From assembly GCA_963920525.1 (NCBI GenBank), contig OY986438.1, forward strand, positions 122,674,920 to 122,738,919: a stretch of 64,000 bases of DNA, written 5' to 3'. The notes beneath the pieces were generated by a model. The model made no database searches, was not told the origin of the DNA, and saw only the letters and a list, made by a program, of their open reading frames with translations. Below, in pieces: positions 11,034-22,164 of the stretch; within the stretch, counting starts at the first letter, position 1, and every line of letters begins with the position of its first letter. The position numbers were made by a program, and so were the translations under genes. This DNA comes from Dichetophora obliterata. Its lineage: Eukaryota; Arthropoda; Insecta; Diptera; Sciomyzidae.

Positions 11034-11779
11034 TCAAGAACATTCAGGCCTTAACGTCAAAGCCTGTCGCAAAAGCAAAGACCCAAATTTTTCAGACGTG
11101 TGCTGAGATGGTGAAGGAATACCAAAAGGTTCCTGTGTCGAGGGAAAAGGTGGTGAAAGAAATCGTTGAAACAAAAGTTAACCATCAATTTAGACGATCA
11201 AACATAAACATGTAAGGTTAAAAATTTTTGAAATGATTGTGTTATTAATTAGAGGTTTTTCGTCGATTTTTTTAATTTTTGGTAACGTTACAATATCTAA
11301 ACACCTCCCCCCCTACCGTTACTTATCGTAGTGCATTTCAAAACCCCTCCCCACCCCTAAATTGGTAACGTAGTTTATGGACGACCCCTCTACATCTCTT
11401 CAAATTCCGGGTTTTTCACGATATTTGCCTTTTTAAATTATTTTTTTTTTAGTTTTTAGTGTGTTTAAGTGTTAAGAAATATTACCAAAAAAAAGATTTC
11501 TTAAAAAATTGTATTACATTTTTTTTAAATATCTTCTTTAATATCAAATAAAAATACTAATTTATCATCTGTAGCAAGGAATTTAAATTTTTATATTTTA
11601 TTGAGAAAATACGTAAAATTACCTATTTTGGCGAGGTAGAGGCAATAACTTCTGACTCCTGCATACTCCCAAGCATATTTTGCAATATATATTATAAGTT
11701 TCATTTCTTACCTTTCAATTGATATTAATCTTTTGAGATTTTTTGCTAGCCTGTGAGGTGAACGTTCTAAAAATCAATT

Positions 11780-12150
11780 ATTGGTTATGTGTGTGCTATG
11801 GACTCCGAAACTACTGAGCCAAGTTAACTGAAATAGCGGTAGATGTGTTTCGAATACGAGATGGTTTAAGAAAAAAAATCTTCCAACACCATCCTTTTGC
11901 CGCCCACAAATCAATAAAAATATTATATTTCAGACGATTTTGGTCGTGTTAGACTAAAATTTGGTAACTAAGTTCATATATTAAATGGCAGAAAATGTTC
12001 TTAAAATAGGCGTGGTCTCACTGCAGCTACGCCCACTTTTAAGAAATCATAAAAAGATTTCGAAACTAAAATTGAGCCGATTAGCTAAAATTTTTGGCAG
12101 TGGATTTGTTTCGAGTACCGCTCACAAATCAATAAAAATGCTATATTTCA
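11780..12150. repeat. Diverged direct repeat, about 217-bp spacing
   Basis: CAAATCAATAAAAATATTAT with ATTTCAGA occurs near 11907 and again near 12124 (ATGCTAT variant). GGCGTGGTC..ACGCCCAC and TGGTAACTAAG-like phrases lie between. Non-coding. Confidence 0.5.
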
Positions 12151-13199
12151 GATTTAATCAAATGACTGCAAAAAAATTCAAAAGTATTTACCCGTAGCTA
12201 AGCATTTGCATTTAAATAATTTTTTTCAAAAAAGATCTCAAATATTCACTTTTCTCTCAAATGGAGGCCAAAAGTTTATGTTAAAAAAAAACAAATTATA
12301 TTGAAATTTTTATTTGTTAAACTTTTACATAAGCTCTTTTTAAGTTTTAGAATTTCATAAACATTTTCATTGCATTTCTTTAACATACGTTTGCAAAAGC
12401 AACATTTTTATTACTTCGTGTTTACACATTCAAACTAAGAAGGTACAGTACAAACTCACTTTTAATATAAAAAATAAGGTAAATTTATTTAAACCAGACC
12501 CTTTAAGGGAAAATTTAAGGGAAAACACAAATGCGATTCTAATTGATTATATGATTATTTCGTCAGATCCATATTTATCTTTAAAAAAAAAATTAAAATG
12601 TATACTAAATATTTTGACGGGGAGGACCTAGATGTGGAATTTAAAAAAACAACAATGAAGAAGAAAGTTAAATCGAAATTATAAACAATTGCTTCAACTT
12701 ATTAATCAAAAAGCGCGGGTATCGTGTAATTTATATCAAATAGCATTTTGAAGGCGTAAAAGTGCGCTACCTAAAAAAAATATATCTAGAACACTAAAAA
12801 ACCTTTTAAAAATTTGAATACAGTTTTAAAATTTTGGCATTGAACTAGAACTACTTTTTTGCGAAATTTGTATAGTTTTTGTTTATTCATAAAATTTTGA
12901 ATATTTTCAGAATTCGGAATTTAAACGCAATTCTTGAAGAAAATACTAGCTTTGCATTAAATTTCATTTCATTTTTGAAATCAGCAACCCCAAATTAGCT
13001 GAAATGCTAAATTTCATGAAAATTGAACAACTCCTACTGTTTTTGTCCACCTTTTGAATGGGCTCGAACTATTGTGCGCTGCACAGTGTTTCGTTTCATA
13101 CAAATTAGACGGAGAAAATTATTTTGTAGATTTTTTTGTAGTTTTCGCTGTCTAAGACATAGGAAAGTTAAAAAAAAGTATTTCAGAAATTTTGAGCCA
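12151..13199. other. AT-rich stretch without recognised feature
   Basis: No domain-bearing ORF or transposon end was seen. The overlapping ORFs at 13023-13247 are on opposite strands of the same DNA and look random. Confidence 0.35.
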
Positions 13200-13440
13200 G
13201 TGCGGCAGCTCCCATACAACTTAAACACATTTTGCGCTATATCTTAGCAAAGAAATATGCTACAATAACGAAATCAAAAGTAGACGTCAAATATATGATT
13301 TCTAAGCAATGTGCACAATTCAAACTCAATCGAACAAGTGGGCGGGGCAGTTCCCATAAAACTTAAACAAATTTTTTGCTATATCTTAGAAACGAAAAGT
13401 TCTACAATATCGAAATTAATAGTACTTGTCTAATACATGA
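13200..13440. repeat. Two-unit direct repeat, about 145-bp period
   Basis: GGCAGCTCCCATACAACTTA (13203) recurs as GGCAGTTCCCATAAAACTTA (about 13347). Each is followed by the same ATTTTxxGCTATATCTTAG block and a TCTACAAT/GCTACAAT block. Non-coding. Confidence 0.65.
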
Positions 13441-13600
13441 TTACCAGGGCTAGGATTTCAATGACATGTCATCTATTTTCTGCTGCTTCTAAGAAATTTC
13501 CTGCAACGTCAATTTATTTTTCCTAAATTTCAAATATGAAAAGTTGTTAGGTAATTTTCCATCGTTTTTTATCGGTTTTAGTTTTCAGGTAATTTTTATA

Positions 13601-14400
13601 ACACGAAGAAAACTGTTTGCTTAATTTGTATTGTGGTCAAAAACTTGCGCTTGCATCTCAACCACTTCAAAATTATGCTAGATTTCAGCTTATCAAAATT
13701 TGCTATTCCAGTATATAATATCTTAGCATTATTTTCATTAAGGTATAATATACGTGTAAAAAGAGAAAAACAGTAGCTTGTTTTCAAAAATTTGTTTGAG
13801 GTAGAAGAAGTTGTTATATTTTTTTTTTAAATTTATACGGGTTGTTGTACATAAAAACTACTTTCATAAATTTTTTTTTAGCAATTTTCTGGCTTTTTAT
13901 AGAGGTCGCTAAAAATCAAATTGAAAAAAAAGCATCTACTGAATTCAAGCAAATATTTGCTGAGTTATTATAAATTAAAATAGCAAATTTTTATTAGTTT
14001 TTGCTGAAATCTAGCATATTTTTGAAGTGAAATAATTATCAACATTAAATTAAATTGAAAACTTACCACTATCCGGAGACTTGAACCTCGGCCAAGTGAG
14101 TGTAAGTGCATGGGCTTATCCACTCGACCATCGCAATTGTTAACTAATCGTCGCCTAATTTTCTTCAATAATAATAAACGTGTGCTCGTTTGTTTGAAAG
14201 AAATTTGCTTGAATTTAGTAAAATTTTCTATTCGAGCTTATAATAACTTAGCAAATATTTGCTTGAGTTAAGTAATAATTTGCTAAGTTATTAAGATCTC
14301 AAATAGCAAATTTTTACTAAGCTCAAGCAAATATTTGCTATTTGAGTGTATAATAAATTGGCAAATTTTTAACTTAGCAAAATTTAGTAAAAAATTTACT
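13601..14400. repeat. Palindromic inverted-repeat family A, copy 1
   Basis: The left end ACACGAAGAAAACTGTTTGC is followed by TTGTATTGTGG and ATTATGCTAGATTTCAGC. The interior repeats a unit built around the 12-bp palindrome GCAAATATTTGC, alternating with TTATTATAAA and AGCAAATTTTTA. A tRNA-like module (14072-14150, minus) sits in the middle. The right end is decayed near 14400. The same layout, with the module in the same relative orientation, is found in the copies at 19039-19813 and, inverted, 27606-30090. No ORF. The family is unknown to me. Confidence 0.7.
14072..14150 (-). repeat. tRNA-like module inside family A copy 1
   Basis: The minus strand reads GCGATGGTCGAGTGGATAAG, whose TGGTCGAGTGG is a perfect box A (TRGYNNARNNG). 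About 35 bp later GAGGTTCAAGTCTCC is a near-match to box B. Base sequence resembles a serine or leucine type tRNA. Acceptor-stem ends do not pair well, so I treat it as a tRNA-derived module, not a tRNA gene. Confidence 0.7.
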
Positions 14401-15069
14401 ATAAGTTACATCATAACCTTATGAGAATAAAAATTTTAAGACAAACTGCGTTCGATTCGCTTTAAAATAATCTAGATTATTTTTTTTACATGCAAAGCAA
14501 AAAAAATGATAATCGTATAACAGACAGGATTATTTTTGCTACCAATATAAAACTGTGATATGGACTTTAAAAAAATTTAAGCACAGGTGCCGCTCCTGTA
14601 TATTTTTATGAGCTGTCATTTCATTTTTTTAATTAATTGTGTGCATGATACAATCACTATTAGGTAGCCTTGACAGCTACCTATTTTCTCACGAGCTGCG
14701 ATCATCGAATGTTAAGTAAAAGAAAACAAAATAAAAAGGGAGTGTTACACACATTGTCCGCATTCAGCGGAGTTAACAACTCCCCTTAAATTGTTTATAT
14801 TATTGTATAATAATACTAATTAAATTAAATAATTTACAACTTTCCCGACGTTAAGTGTAGAACCCAGTCAGAGAAAACCCTTACTAAGGTATCGCTACCA
14901 TAACAGTTCACAACAGTTGTGAAAGGCACACGTTCTCATGACACATAATAGTTATTGTATCATGATAGTTTGTTTGAATTGAATTTTGACTGCAATGGTA
15001 GCGCCCTCTATGAGTCGTTTTTCTTTGAGAAAATTTGTTATCGCGATTACATTAAGGCGAAAGAAACGC
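14401..15069. other. Stretch without recognised feature
   Basis: Contains short inverted words such as GTAGCCTTGACAGCTACC (14664) and CATGATAxxxxTATTGTATCATGATA (about 14938-14970), but no gene or element ends. Confidence 0.35.
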
Positions 15070-15570
15070 AGCTAAAGCTTGATTTTCCAAAATATTTAAG
15101 AAAATTAAATTTTTAGCTTTAAAAAATACACTCTTTTTATATACAAAGAAAAACGGTATAAATTAAATATTTGTTGATGTACTAAAAAAACTAATAAACA
15201 TACTGTAAAGTTTACAAAAAGTGTTCAACGGTGTCTGTGCAGCTTTTTGTGAAGGAGTTATGTTATTTTAAAGAAATTGTGGATACCGTGATGTTTTGAA
15301 GCACACAAAATAAAAATAGATATAATGTTAAGTCACGAGAAGCCTATTCTTTTTTTTATTATGAAAAAAAGATATTCGTATTATAATCCAATGAATATAA
15401 AAATTTGAAGACATAGACAAGGCTAGATTTTCCAAAATATTTCAAAATAAAAAAATTTTAGCTAAAAAAATATTTTTTTATATTTAAAAAAAAAGAGATA
15501 TAAATAATGGATAACAAAGTTTTAAATGTACTAAGAAACTAATAAACACACTATAAAGTTTAGAGTTGCC
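15070..15570. repeat. Imperfect direct duplication, about 344 bp apart
   Basis: A block beginning GATTTTCCAAAATATTT and ending ACTAATAAACA..CTGTAAAGTTTA (about 15080-15215) recurs at about 15424-15562 in the same orientation with indels. Non-coding tandem duplication. Confidence 0.6.
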
Positions 15571-15701
15571 ATGCAGGCAAGCAAAAATGCTCATATTCCC
15601 ATATATTTTTTGTCTAATTTTGGTTCAACACGGACTTTCAGTGTAAAATTTTCATATAAGGAAGATATGCCACTAAATAACCTGAATCCAGAGTTACAGA
15701 T

Positions 15702-15866
15702 TTAGCTCCGTCTAACTAGGCCATTCGAAACACTGTGCTTTGGTGCGTTGTCATAGTGGAAGAGCACTTTTTTCTTTGCTGAATGCAGTCGTTTTTGTAT
15801 CAATTCAATGTCAACTCTGTCCAACGCTGTAAATAATAATCTGCTTTTTCCGTTTCTACATCTGAG
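15702..15866 (-). pseudogene. mariner transposase middle fragment
   Basis: An open minus-strand stretch reads SAKKKVLFHYDNAPKHSV, matching mariner KKKVLFHQDNAPxHxS, whose D is the second catalytic aspartate. ALDRVDIELIQKRL upstream fits the helix LLDRLxxxIxxKRP. It ends at a stop 15 codons after the aspartate. There is no flanking TIR. It complements, but need not be the same copy as, the C-terminal mariner piece at 10.0-10.3 kb. Confidence 0.75.
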
Positions 15867-15870
15867 ATGC

Positions 15871-17124
15871 ATCATATTCTGTTAAGTGCAAATATTAAGG
15901 GTATTCATGGAAATGGAGCCTTCTTAATGGTATAAACTGTATGTGAGTAAGTTTATCAGCCTTATAAATGATCTGTCAAAGTTGAAGAAAATTAATTTCT
16001 TATAAGAAGCCGGCAAAAAACCAATGGCAGAGGTAAAAATTCGTGAGTTGAAACAAAAGTAACAAATATTTAATTGAAAATTACAACTTAAAAACTTATT
16101 TGCAACATATGGGCATTTCTGTAGCTGCACACGTAACAGTCGTTCGACTTTAATGAGTAGAAAAACAAAGAAAAATTAATCTCAAAGTTTTCTTATTATG
16201 ATTTTTCAAAAGTTACAAGGAGTAAAAGCTAAGAGTTGGTAAAAGTTCGGCTCTGAGATAGAAGCCACCAAAAATGATCGTTACGTGACATAAACTAGCA
16301 GTGGTTCTTACCTGCATCAATATAAACGAAAAAAATTTTCGAAGTGTGTACGAGTTTTTTATGAAAGTTTTTTAATAAATATTATCTGGAATAATGTTGC
16401 TACATATTCATAATTGTTTTGTTGAAAAATCTTTTTTAATTATTTTTATATAACACATAGTATGATACGTTACGTGGTATACGTTATGTGACAAATTTTT
16501 CCTTCAAAACGTACTAATATTTTATAGTTTTATTTATTTAATTCAACTAGAAAAGCATGTTAAGTGTAATTCAGGACCGTTACAATCGAAAACTGAAAAA
16601 ATTTAATTAAACTTTGTAAACTTGTAAACCTTCAAATACGAGTTTTTATTATACTTATAAAATTTCAACTTTTGTTAAAATTTTTCAACTTTTGTCACCA
16701 TTTTTTAACTTTTGTTGCCATTCATCATGTTTGCTACAATTTTTTTAAACTCAAGTTGAGATCAGCTCTCAGTACTCTCGCAATATAAATTTAAACATTT
16801 TTTTTTCTCTGTTATGGAGGTTTGAACGAATTTTAATAAACATTTAATTTTTCACTCGTGGTAGATCTTTTGGCAGAAATGCCCATATACAGCATATGAC
16901 AAAATATTGCAAATAAACAATTAATTTTAAGGGCTGTTAATACAACCTGCCTGATAAAAATAACTTCTTGCTCAAATTATAAGATTGCCACTTTGCATGA
17001 ATACCCTTGTTGTGTTTTATAAGTTATAAGCCTGTGAACAGATTAAAAATTGCTCACCTTGTGATAATTTTAAGCTTTGTGATTTTATCTTATCAATAAT
17101 TTGTTTTTTAATGTTGACTAGAGT
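15871..17124. other. AT-rich stretch without recognised gene
   Basis: A small tandem motif CAACTTTTGTxxxxATTTTT repeats three or four times near 16667-16725. TACGTGACATA / TACGTTATGTGACA near 16285 and 16480 are direct variants. No element ends or coding domains are seen. Confidence 0.35.
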
Positions 17125-17680
17125 ATGGAATTAAATTATTTTGGTGTGACTAGATGTTTTAAGTCATTAAAATCGCAGGTAATTTATTTTCTTGATAGGT
17201 TTTTGTTCAAACAATATTTGCGTGAATTTGAGTCTATAATTAAAACTAATCCTAAAGATTTTTTCCAGTACGTAAATTTTAGAAATGATTTTTCTAATAT
17301 TCCACATTCGATGTTTTCAAAGAAACCATTTCAAAAGAAGCATTGGAAACTGTTAATCTTTTTGCAAAGTTTTTTTAATCCAATTTTGAACTAGGCTACT
17401 ATTACGATAATAATTCTCATGGCATTGACTTTAGGACACTTATCATCTCCGAAAGTGATGTAATTGATGTTCATTTAAAACTAGTACTAAATGAGATTTT
17501 GATGGTATGTCCGCTATTTTTAAAAAAATATGTTCTATCCTTAGCAAATCCTCTAAAAATTATATTTAATAAATCTTTAAAATCTGATGTTAACATCGAA
17601 CCTGCTGCAACTTCTGGCGTTCCACAAGGTAGCATTCTTGGTCCATTACTATTTTTAACATTTATTATTTTTTACAAATT
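17125..17680 (+). pseudogene. LINE ORF2 relic with internal reverse-transcriptase deletion
   Basis: Frame 1 (17125-17394) has ESIIKTNPKDFFQYVNFR, the linker that precedes the reverse transcriptase of jockey/CR1-like LINEs. A shifted frame continues with IISESDVIDVHLKLVLN. Then 17499-17690 holds GMSAIFLKKYVLSLANPLK (the GPDGIPxxxLK region) followed, after only about 20 residues, by ATSGVPQGSILGPLLFLTFI (RT motif B). The palm segment with the first catalytic aspartate, normally more than 100 residues, is missing, and so is the YADD box. It is therefore internally deleted and enzymatically dead. The sequence stops abruptly at about 17680, next to a mariner fragment on the other strand. Confidence 0.8.
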
Positions 17681-17685
17681 GACTA

Positions 17686-17860
17686 ATTTCGAGTAGCGGA
17701 TTCTGATAGAACAGAATCCATTTTATCCAAAGTCTGTATCAGCTGAGCTTTCAATGTTAAGATCTTTTGTGATGACGATATTGCTGAACGTATAGTAACA
17801 TATGCACAGAAATTGAGAGGGTTAAGATTTGGCGACGCAGCGTTCCATTCTTTGGTTAAT
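17686..17860 (-). pseudogene. mariner/Tc1-type transposase C-terminal fragment
   Basis: The minus-strand frame reads WNAASPNLNPLNFCAYVTI, matching the WPxxSPDLNPLDxxxW motif of mariner/Tc1 transposases; two aspartates have become asparagine, including the third catalytic one. ILTLKAQLIQTLDKMDS fits the usual LKxxLxxxWDxM helix after it. The ends are not preserved. It abuts the LINE relic at about 17680, so one probably inserted into or rearranged with the other. Confidence 0.6.
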
Positions 17861-17892
17861 AAAAAAAATAGAAAAAATTTTTCTGTAACCAT

Positions 17893-19038
17893 TGGTCTGT
17901 AAAAACAAAAACGTTGAAATCATTTGGTTAGAATGCTCCTATTTGGCACCGTTCCAAGGCCAATTTATCCCTGCGAGGAATTTAGAACAAAATATATCAA
18001 GATACATACATCAACAAACGTTTGCGTCAAACAAGAACAAGATTTGAATTAATGATCTGTTTCTTCTAACTTTGTAATTTGTTCTCGTATATTTAAAAAT
18101 AAAACAATTTTAAGAAAAAATATTCATTAACTACATTACTTTTTACTGTACAATATTTTATTCCGCTTATTTTAGGTCACACTGTGAAAAAAAGATATGT
18201 TCACACTTTAATCTAAAAATCCTTTTGACTTAAATTTCCACAAGACAACCCCAAAAACAGATCAGAAACTACAAAACTAGTTGTTACATATGCTTATTCA
18301 AATTCATTTAATTATTTATCTGATTCCGTACAACAAAGTCGAACAATATATCTAATAAAATATTTTTCATTATCTTTTTCAGAATGTGAAAATTCCTGCT
18401 TCCCCTCAAAGAGCACTTTGTGGTCTTGTTATCCTAATTCTGACTACTTCAACTCAAATAAATTCAAAATCAGTTTTATCAAGAATTAAAGTAGCCACAA
18501 ATATTTTAAAATTAATGTTTGGACGAGAATCAACCCAAAAAATATATGGTAGAGGGTGCCAAACTGTAATTAAAAATACGTTTTCATTTCAATTTTGTGG
18601 TCATTTGAGCGTGCACGCATATCTTTATGCATATGTATATGCATGAGTATGGGAGTGTGTAGGTGTGCGCATCTGACTGCATGTTTTGCAATTGTTTGAC
18701 CAATGTTTGTGGTACTCATTATTCGGTAAATCATGAACCAAAACAATCGCATTTTGCCTGTCGTTTCAAAACGAAAACAAAACCGCAAAATGCGAAATTA
18801 ATTCGTAGGCATTTAGGCTGATATTCAGCGGTATAAAGAGGAATTTTTCAATAAGAAGTTATTGTGAGGGGTGATTTTTTTTTATTTTACTAATTAGTAA
18901 TCGGTTTAAAAACAAACAAATATTTGCATAAACTGTGAAGGAAAACATTACTTATTAATATAGAGCGATTTTATAGAAGTAAAAAACTTAAAACCTAAAA
19001 AATTAACGAAACTACGTAACACAGTGTCTTTTTTCGTA
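17893..19038. other. Stretch without recognised gene
   Basis: The 86-codon ORF at 18386-18646 and its opposite-strand overlap have no domain. A TATGCATATGTATATGCATG purine/pyrimidine-alternating stretch lies at about 18627. No transposon ends were seen. Confidence 0.35.
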
Positions 19039-19813
19039 TACAAGGAGAAAACTGTTTGCTAAATTTGTATTGTGGTTAAGCAAAACTTCCACTTGAATCT
19101 CAGCCAATTCAAAATTATGCTAGATTTCAGCAAAAACTAATCAAAATTTTCTATTCCAGTTTACAATAACTAAGCAAAATTTTGATTAAATTCAAACAAA
19201 ATTTTGCTAAGTTATTATAAACTGCAAAAGCAAATTTCTACTTAATTCAAGCAAATATTTGCAAGTTATTATAAATTCGAATAGCAAATTTTGATTACTT
19301 TTTGCTGAAATCAAGCATATTTTTGAGGTGAAAATAATAAAAAAATTACCATTATCCGAAGACTTGAACCTCGGCCGCGAAAGTGTGAGTGCATGGGCTT
19401 ATCCATTCGACCATCGCAGATGTTAACCAAATGCCGCCTAATTTTCTTCATTAAGAATAAACGTGTGCTCGTGTGTTTAGAAGAAATTGGCTTGAGTTTA
19501 GTTAAAATTTGCTATTTAAATTTATAGTAACTTAGCAAATATTTGCATGAGTTTAGTAAAAATTTGCTATTTGAGCTTATAATAACTTTGCAAATATTTG
19601 CTTGAATTAAGTAGAAATTTGTTTTTGCATTTTATAATAACTTAGCAAAATTTTGCTTGAATTTAATAAGAATTTTGCTTTTTCCTAAATACATGAGGAG
19701 TGATTTCAATTTAGCAAAGTTTTTCTAAAATCACACCGTGATTGAGCAAAGTTTTGCTGATTTGCTTTTAAGCAAACATTTGCTTGACTCAAGCAAAATA
19801 ATTATCTTCGTGT
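19039..19813. repeat. Palindromic inverted-repeat family A, copy 2 (775 bp)
   Basis: This is the best-defined uninterrupted copy. The left end has GGAGAAAACTGTTTGCTAAA. The right end has AAAATAATTATCTTCGTGT, whose reverse complement ACACGAAGATAATT resembles the left end of copy 1. The interior has repeated GCAAATATTTGC or GCAAAATTTTGC palindromes separated by TTATTATAAA words. The tRNA-like module is at 19350-19432. The right terminal 130 bp, including TAAATACATGAGGAGTGATT, is matched inverted at 27606-27740. No clear target duplication. Confidence 0.75.
19350..19432 (-). repeat. tRNA-like module inside family A copy 2
   Basis: The minus strand has GCGATGGTCGAATGGATAAG (box A) and GAGGTTCAAGTCTTCGG (box B), with the same spacing and orientation relative to the element as in copy 1. 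Conservation of position in independent copies shows that it is part of the family. Confidence 0.7.
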
Positions 19814-19951
19814 AATAGGGTCTCGAGAGTATTATTATGGGCATATATGCTTATTAAAATATCCATTAAGCCCGAAATGAGTTCCAACTTTTATGAAAAT
19901 ACGACGGTAAAATTCAGTTCAATTTCCAGTTTTATCAAACTTGCACTTTTT

Positions 19952-20895
19952 CAAGCCTGTAGCCAGGGTGTGGCAAGGGGGGCATTGCCCCCCTTTTACA
20001 GCCGTTCCCCTCCTGGCCAAATCAGACAATGAAAAACTTTAAATGAATAATTAATAGATATATTTGTTTATTGCTTTAAAATAAGTTTAGTTTAAAATAA
20101 CAAAAAATAAACACATTCACCTTATTCACGACTTGAATATGTATACGTAATTTGTTTAACAAAACATTTCAGAAAAATTTTTACAATTTTTCAAAATTCT
20201 ACTGGGTCGCCAACATTTGCTACCAAAAACTAAGATTTAAATTTTAATTATTTTTAACCCACATCCATAGGAACTTTCTAGAAATGAAAAGCACTTTGTG
20301 CACCAATTTGATGCAGATACAAAAATAATATATAATTCATTGAAATGTTTTTAATTTTAAATTTTTTTTTTATGCATGATGAATGTTTATTAATTTTAAA
20401 ATAAGAAAAAACTGCAAATCTTAATTCTAGCAAAAATTCAAAGAAGTAAAAGATTTAAATCAAAACATGCATGTTTGTTCCAAATATATAAATGTGAATA
20501 AAAAAATTGCATCAATTTGATGCAAACGACGGATGCGGATTTATTCAATTTTTTTATTTGTTTTACTTAAAAAATGTCTTATACATATCTTAGCCCATTT
20601 CGCTACTCTTTCTTATATTTCTAGCCACTTTAAATAAATCTTGTATTTTTAACTTCATTTCATTACAAAGTCCTGAATTAATTTTTATATTATTTTTTAT
20701 GTATTAATCTCATGTATAAAAACATCTACATATCCATGTAAATATTATAATATTAAATGTTTTTTAATGAATACGTGTAATGTATTCATTTCACACGTTA
20801 AAAGAATTGTTTTTTTTTAAATGAAAAAACAAATAATTTGCCCCCCTAAGATTCATGCCTGCCCCCTCTGTCTTCTTGGTCTGGCTACAGGCCTG
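19952..20895. mobile_element. Non-autonomous hAT element, 944 bp, with target duplication
   Basis: The ends CAAGCCTGTAGCCAG (19952) and CTGGCTACAGGCCTG (to 20895) are a 15-bp inverted repeat with one mismatch, beginning with CA as in many hAT elements. The flanks are CACTTTTT (19944-19951) and CACTTATT (20896-20903), an 8-bp duplication with one change. G/C-rich tracts GGGGGGCATTGCCCCCC (19977) and TTTGCCCCCCTAAG (20837) lie inside the ends. The interior is AT-rich with no transposase. Confidence 0.85.
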
Positions 20896-20903
20896 CACTT
20901 ATT

Positions 20904-22164
20904 CCAATTTTCCAAATTATTATAAATATAAATGCTAAAAACACGCGAGCCGTTTGAAAGCCAATTTAAAAGATATACTTGTCAATAATTCTATATGAGA
21001 GAGTTCTGCAAGTTGGCCAAGTCCACAGGTTGGTTCATTAAGGTTTTTGATATTTATTATATTGGAATGCAAGTTATTTAAATGGCGTTTATGAAAAACT
21101 TTCATCCAGGTTTGAAGGTTATAATACGTGCTGCTTATATTTTTTGACAGACGCAAAGGCCGAAGCCAAGGTTGCCTTTTTTTGGGGGTTTAAAATTACA
21201 TAGGTTTCAAAGGTATAATATTATACTAAAACTAATAAAAATAGTAGTAAACATGATATTATTATACAATATAAAACAATTATAAAACAATATATTATTG
21301 CTTCTTGTTATTGATTTTATTTCGTATAATGTTTCGAACTCCGCAGGAGTTTATCATCAGGGAATTTTTGTAAACCAAAAAATATAAATATATTACAACT
21401 ATAAAAATTATGAAGAACAAAAATAAAAACTTTAATATTAAACATTAAACATAAATTTTAGCATATAACAATTTTGGTTTAAGTCACAGGGAGTATATAA
21501 GTATATTGCAGCACCAGTGAGTGATGGTAATCACTTTTGCTATGATATTAAAAAATAAAAGTCACAGTCAAGAATAATAATAATAATAATGTAATTACTT
21601 TTGCATGAAGAATTCCAATATACTTACTTTTAATATCATATCTGCCACACGTGTTTATAATCAAAATGCCCCTACGGGTAAAAGGACGCAGTAAAAAATT
21701 TATTTCCCAAAAGTGGTAGTTTTTCATCGAACGGCAAGAGTGCAATAACTCATTTGTTTTATTGTACGTCACCTCTCATAATCCGTAAGGAGTTCAAATA
21801 TATTTCTACTAGCGAAAAAAAATGTAGGTCTGTCTAAATGTCAAAAGACCTTAGATTATGTCTTTATAGGTACGTGGATTAGTCCACTTTTTTTCGTCCA
21901 CCTGATCCTTCATGTATATGAGCCTGCAAGTCTTAAATCGTTGTTTTGTTATTTTATGAATACAAAAATTTTAACTAAAAAATACAATGATACAAGAAGG
22001 TTAAAAACAAGCAAGAAATTATCTTCGACTGTACGTCACTTTTATATGGCGGTGTTTTTATCCAAATATTTCACATTTCTCTTTTATTTGTCAAAGCTTA
22101 TGTGCCCAATATCAAGTTTAAACATTATTTTTTTTTTAATATATAAATTTTTTATTTATGATGA
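20904..22164. other. Stretch without recognised gene
   Basis: Contains the hammerhead-like motif at 21318-21362 and an (AAT)n microsatellite at 21573-21591. A partial inverted pair AGTATATAAGTATATTG (21491) / CAATATACTTACTTT (21616) is also present. The ORFs at 20935-21156, 21548-21772 and 21941-22234 lack recognised domains. Confidence 0.35.
21318..21362 (-). other. Hammerhead-like CTGATGA ... GAAAC motif
   Basis: The minus strand reads CCCTGATGATAAACTCC, TGC, then GGAGTTCGAAAC: the hammerhead core words CUGAUGA and GAAA separated by a perfect 6-bp stem (AACTCC/GGAGTT). Penelope-like retroelements carry hammerhead motifs of this general form. Two extra bases before the stem and the lack of a clear stem III make this only a candidate. 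No Penelope ORF was found nearby. Confidence 0.3.

Larger units (their letters stand above)
10415..11388 (-). mobile_element. DNA transposon with perfect 24-bp inverted repeat, 974 bp
   Basis: Both ends carry GGGGTCGTCCATAAACTACG plus TTAC as a perfect inverted pair (10415-10438; 11365-11388). TCT flanks both ends (10412-10414; 11389-11391), consistent with a 3-bp target duplication. Just inside each end is a C-rich tract: a run of about 17 C at 10457 and ACCTCCCCCCC/CCCCTCCCC near 11303-11356. The interior encodes a minus-strand zinc-finger-like relic. A solitary end of the same type lies at 37006. The superfamily is not established: 3-bp duplication and GGG termini fit more than one class. 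It appears non-autonomous. Confidence 0.8.

Noticed and set aside
14072..14150. tRNA-Ser gene call
   Set aside because: Repeated in three family A copies, with poor acceptor-stem pairing; a tRNA-derived module.
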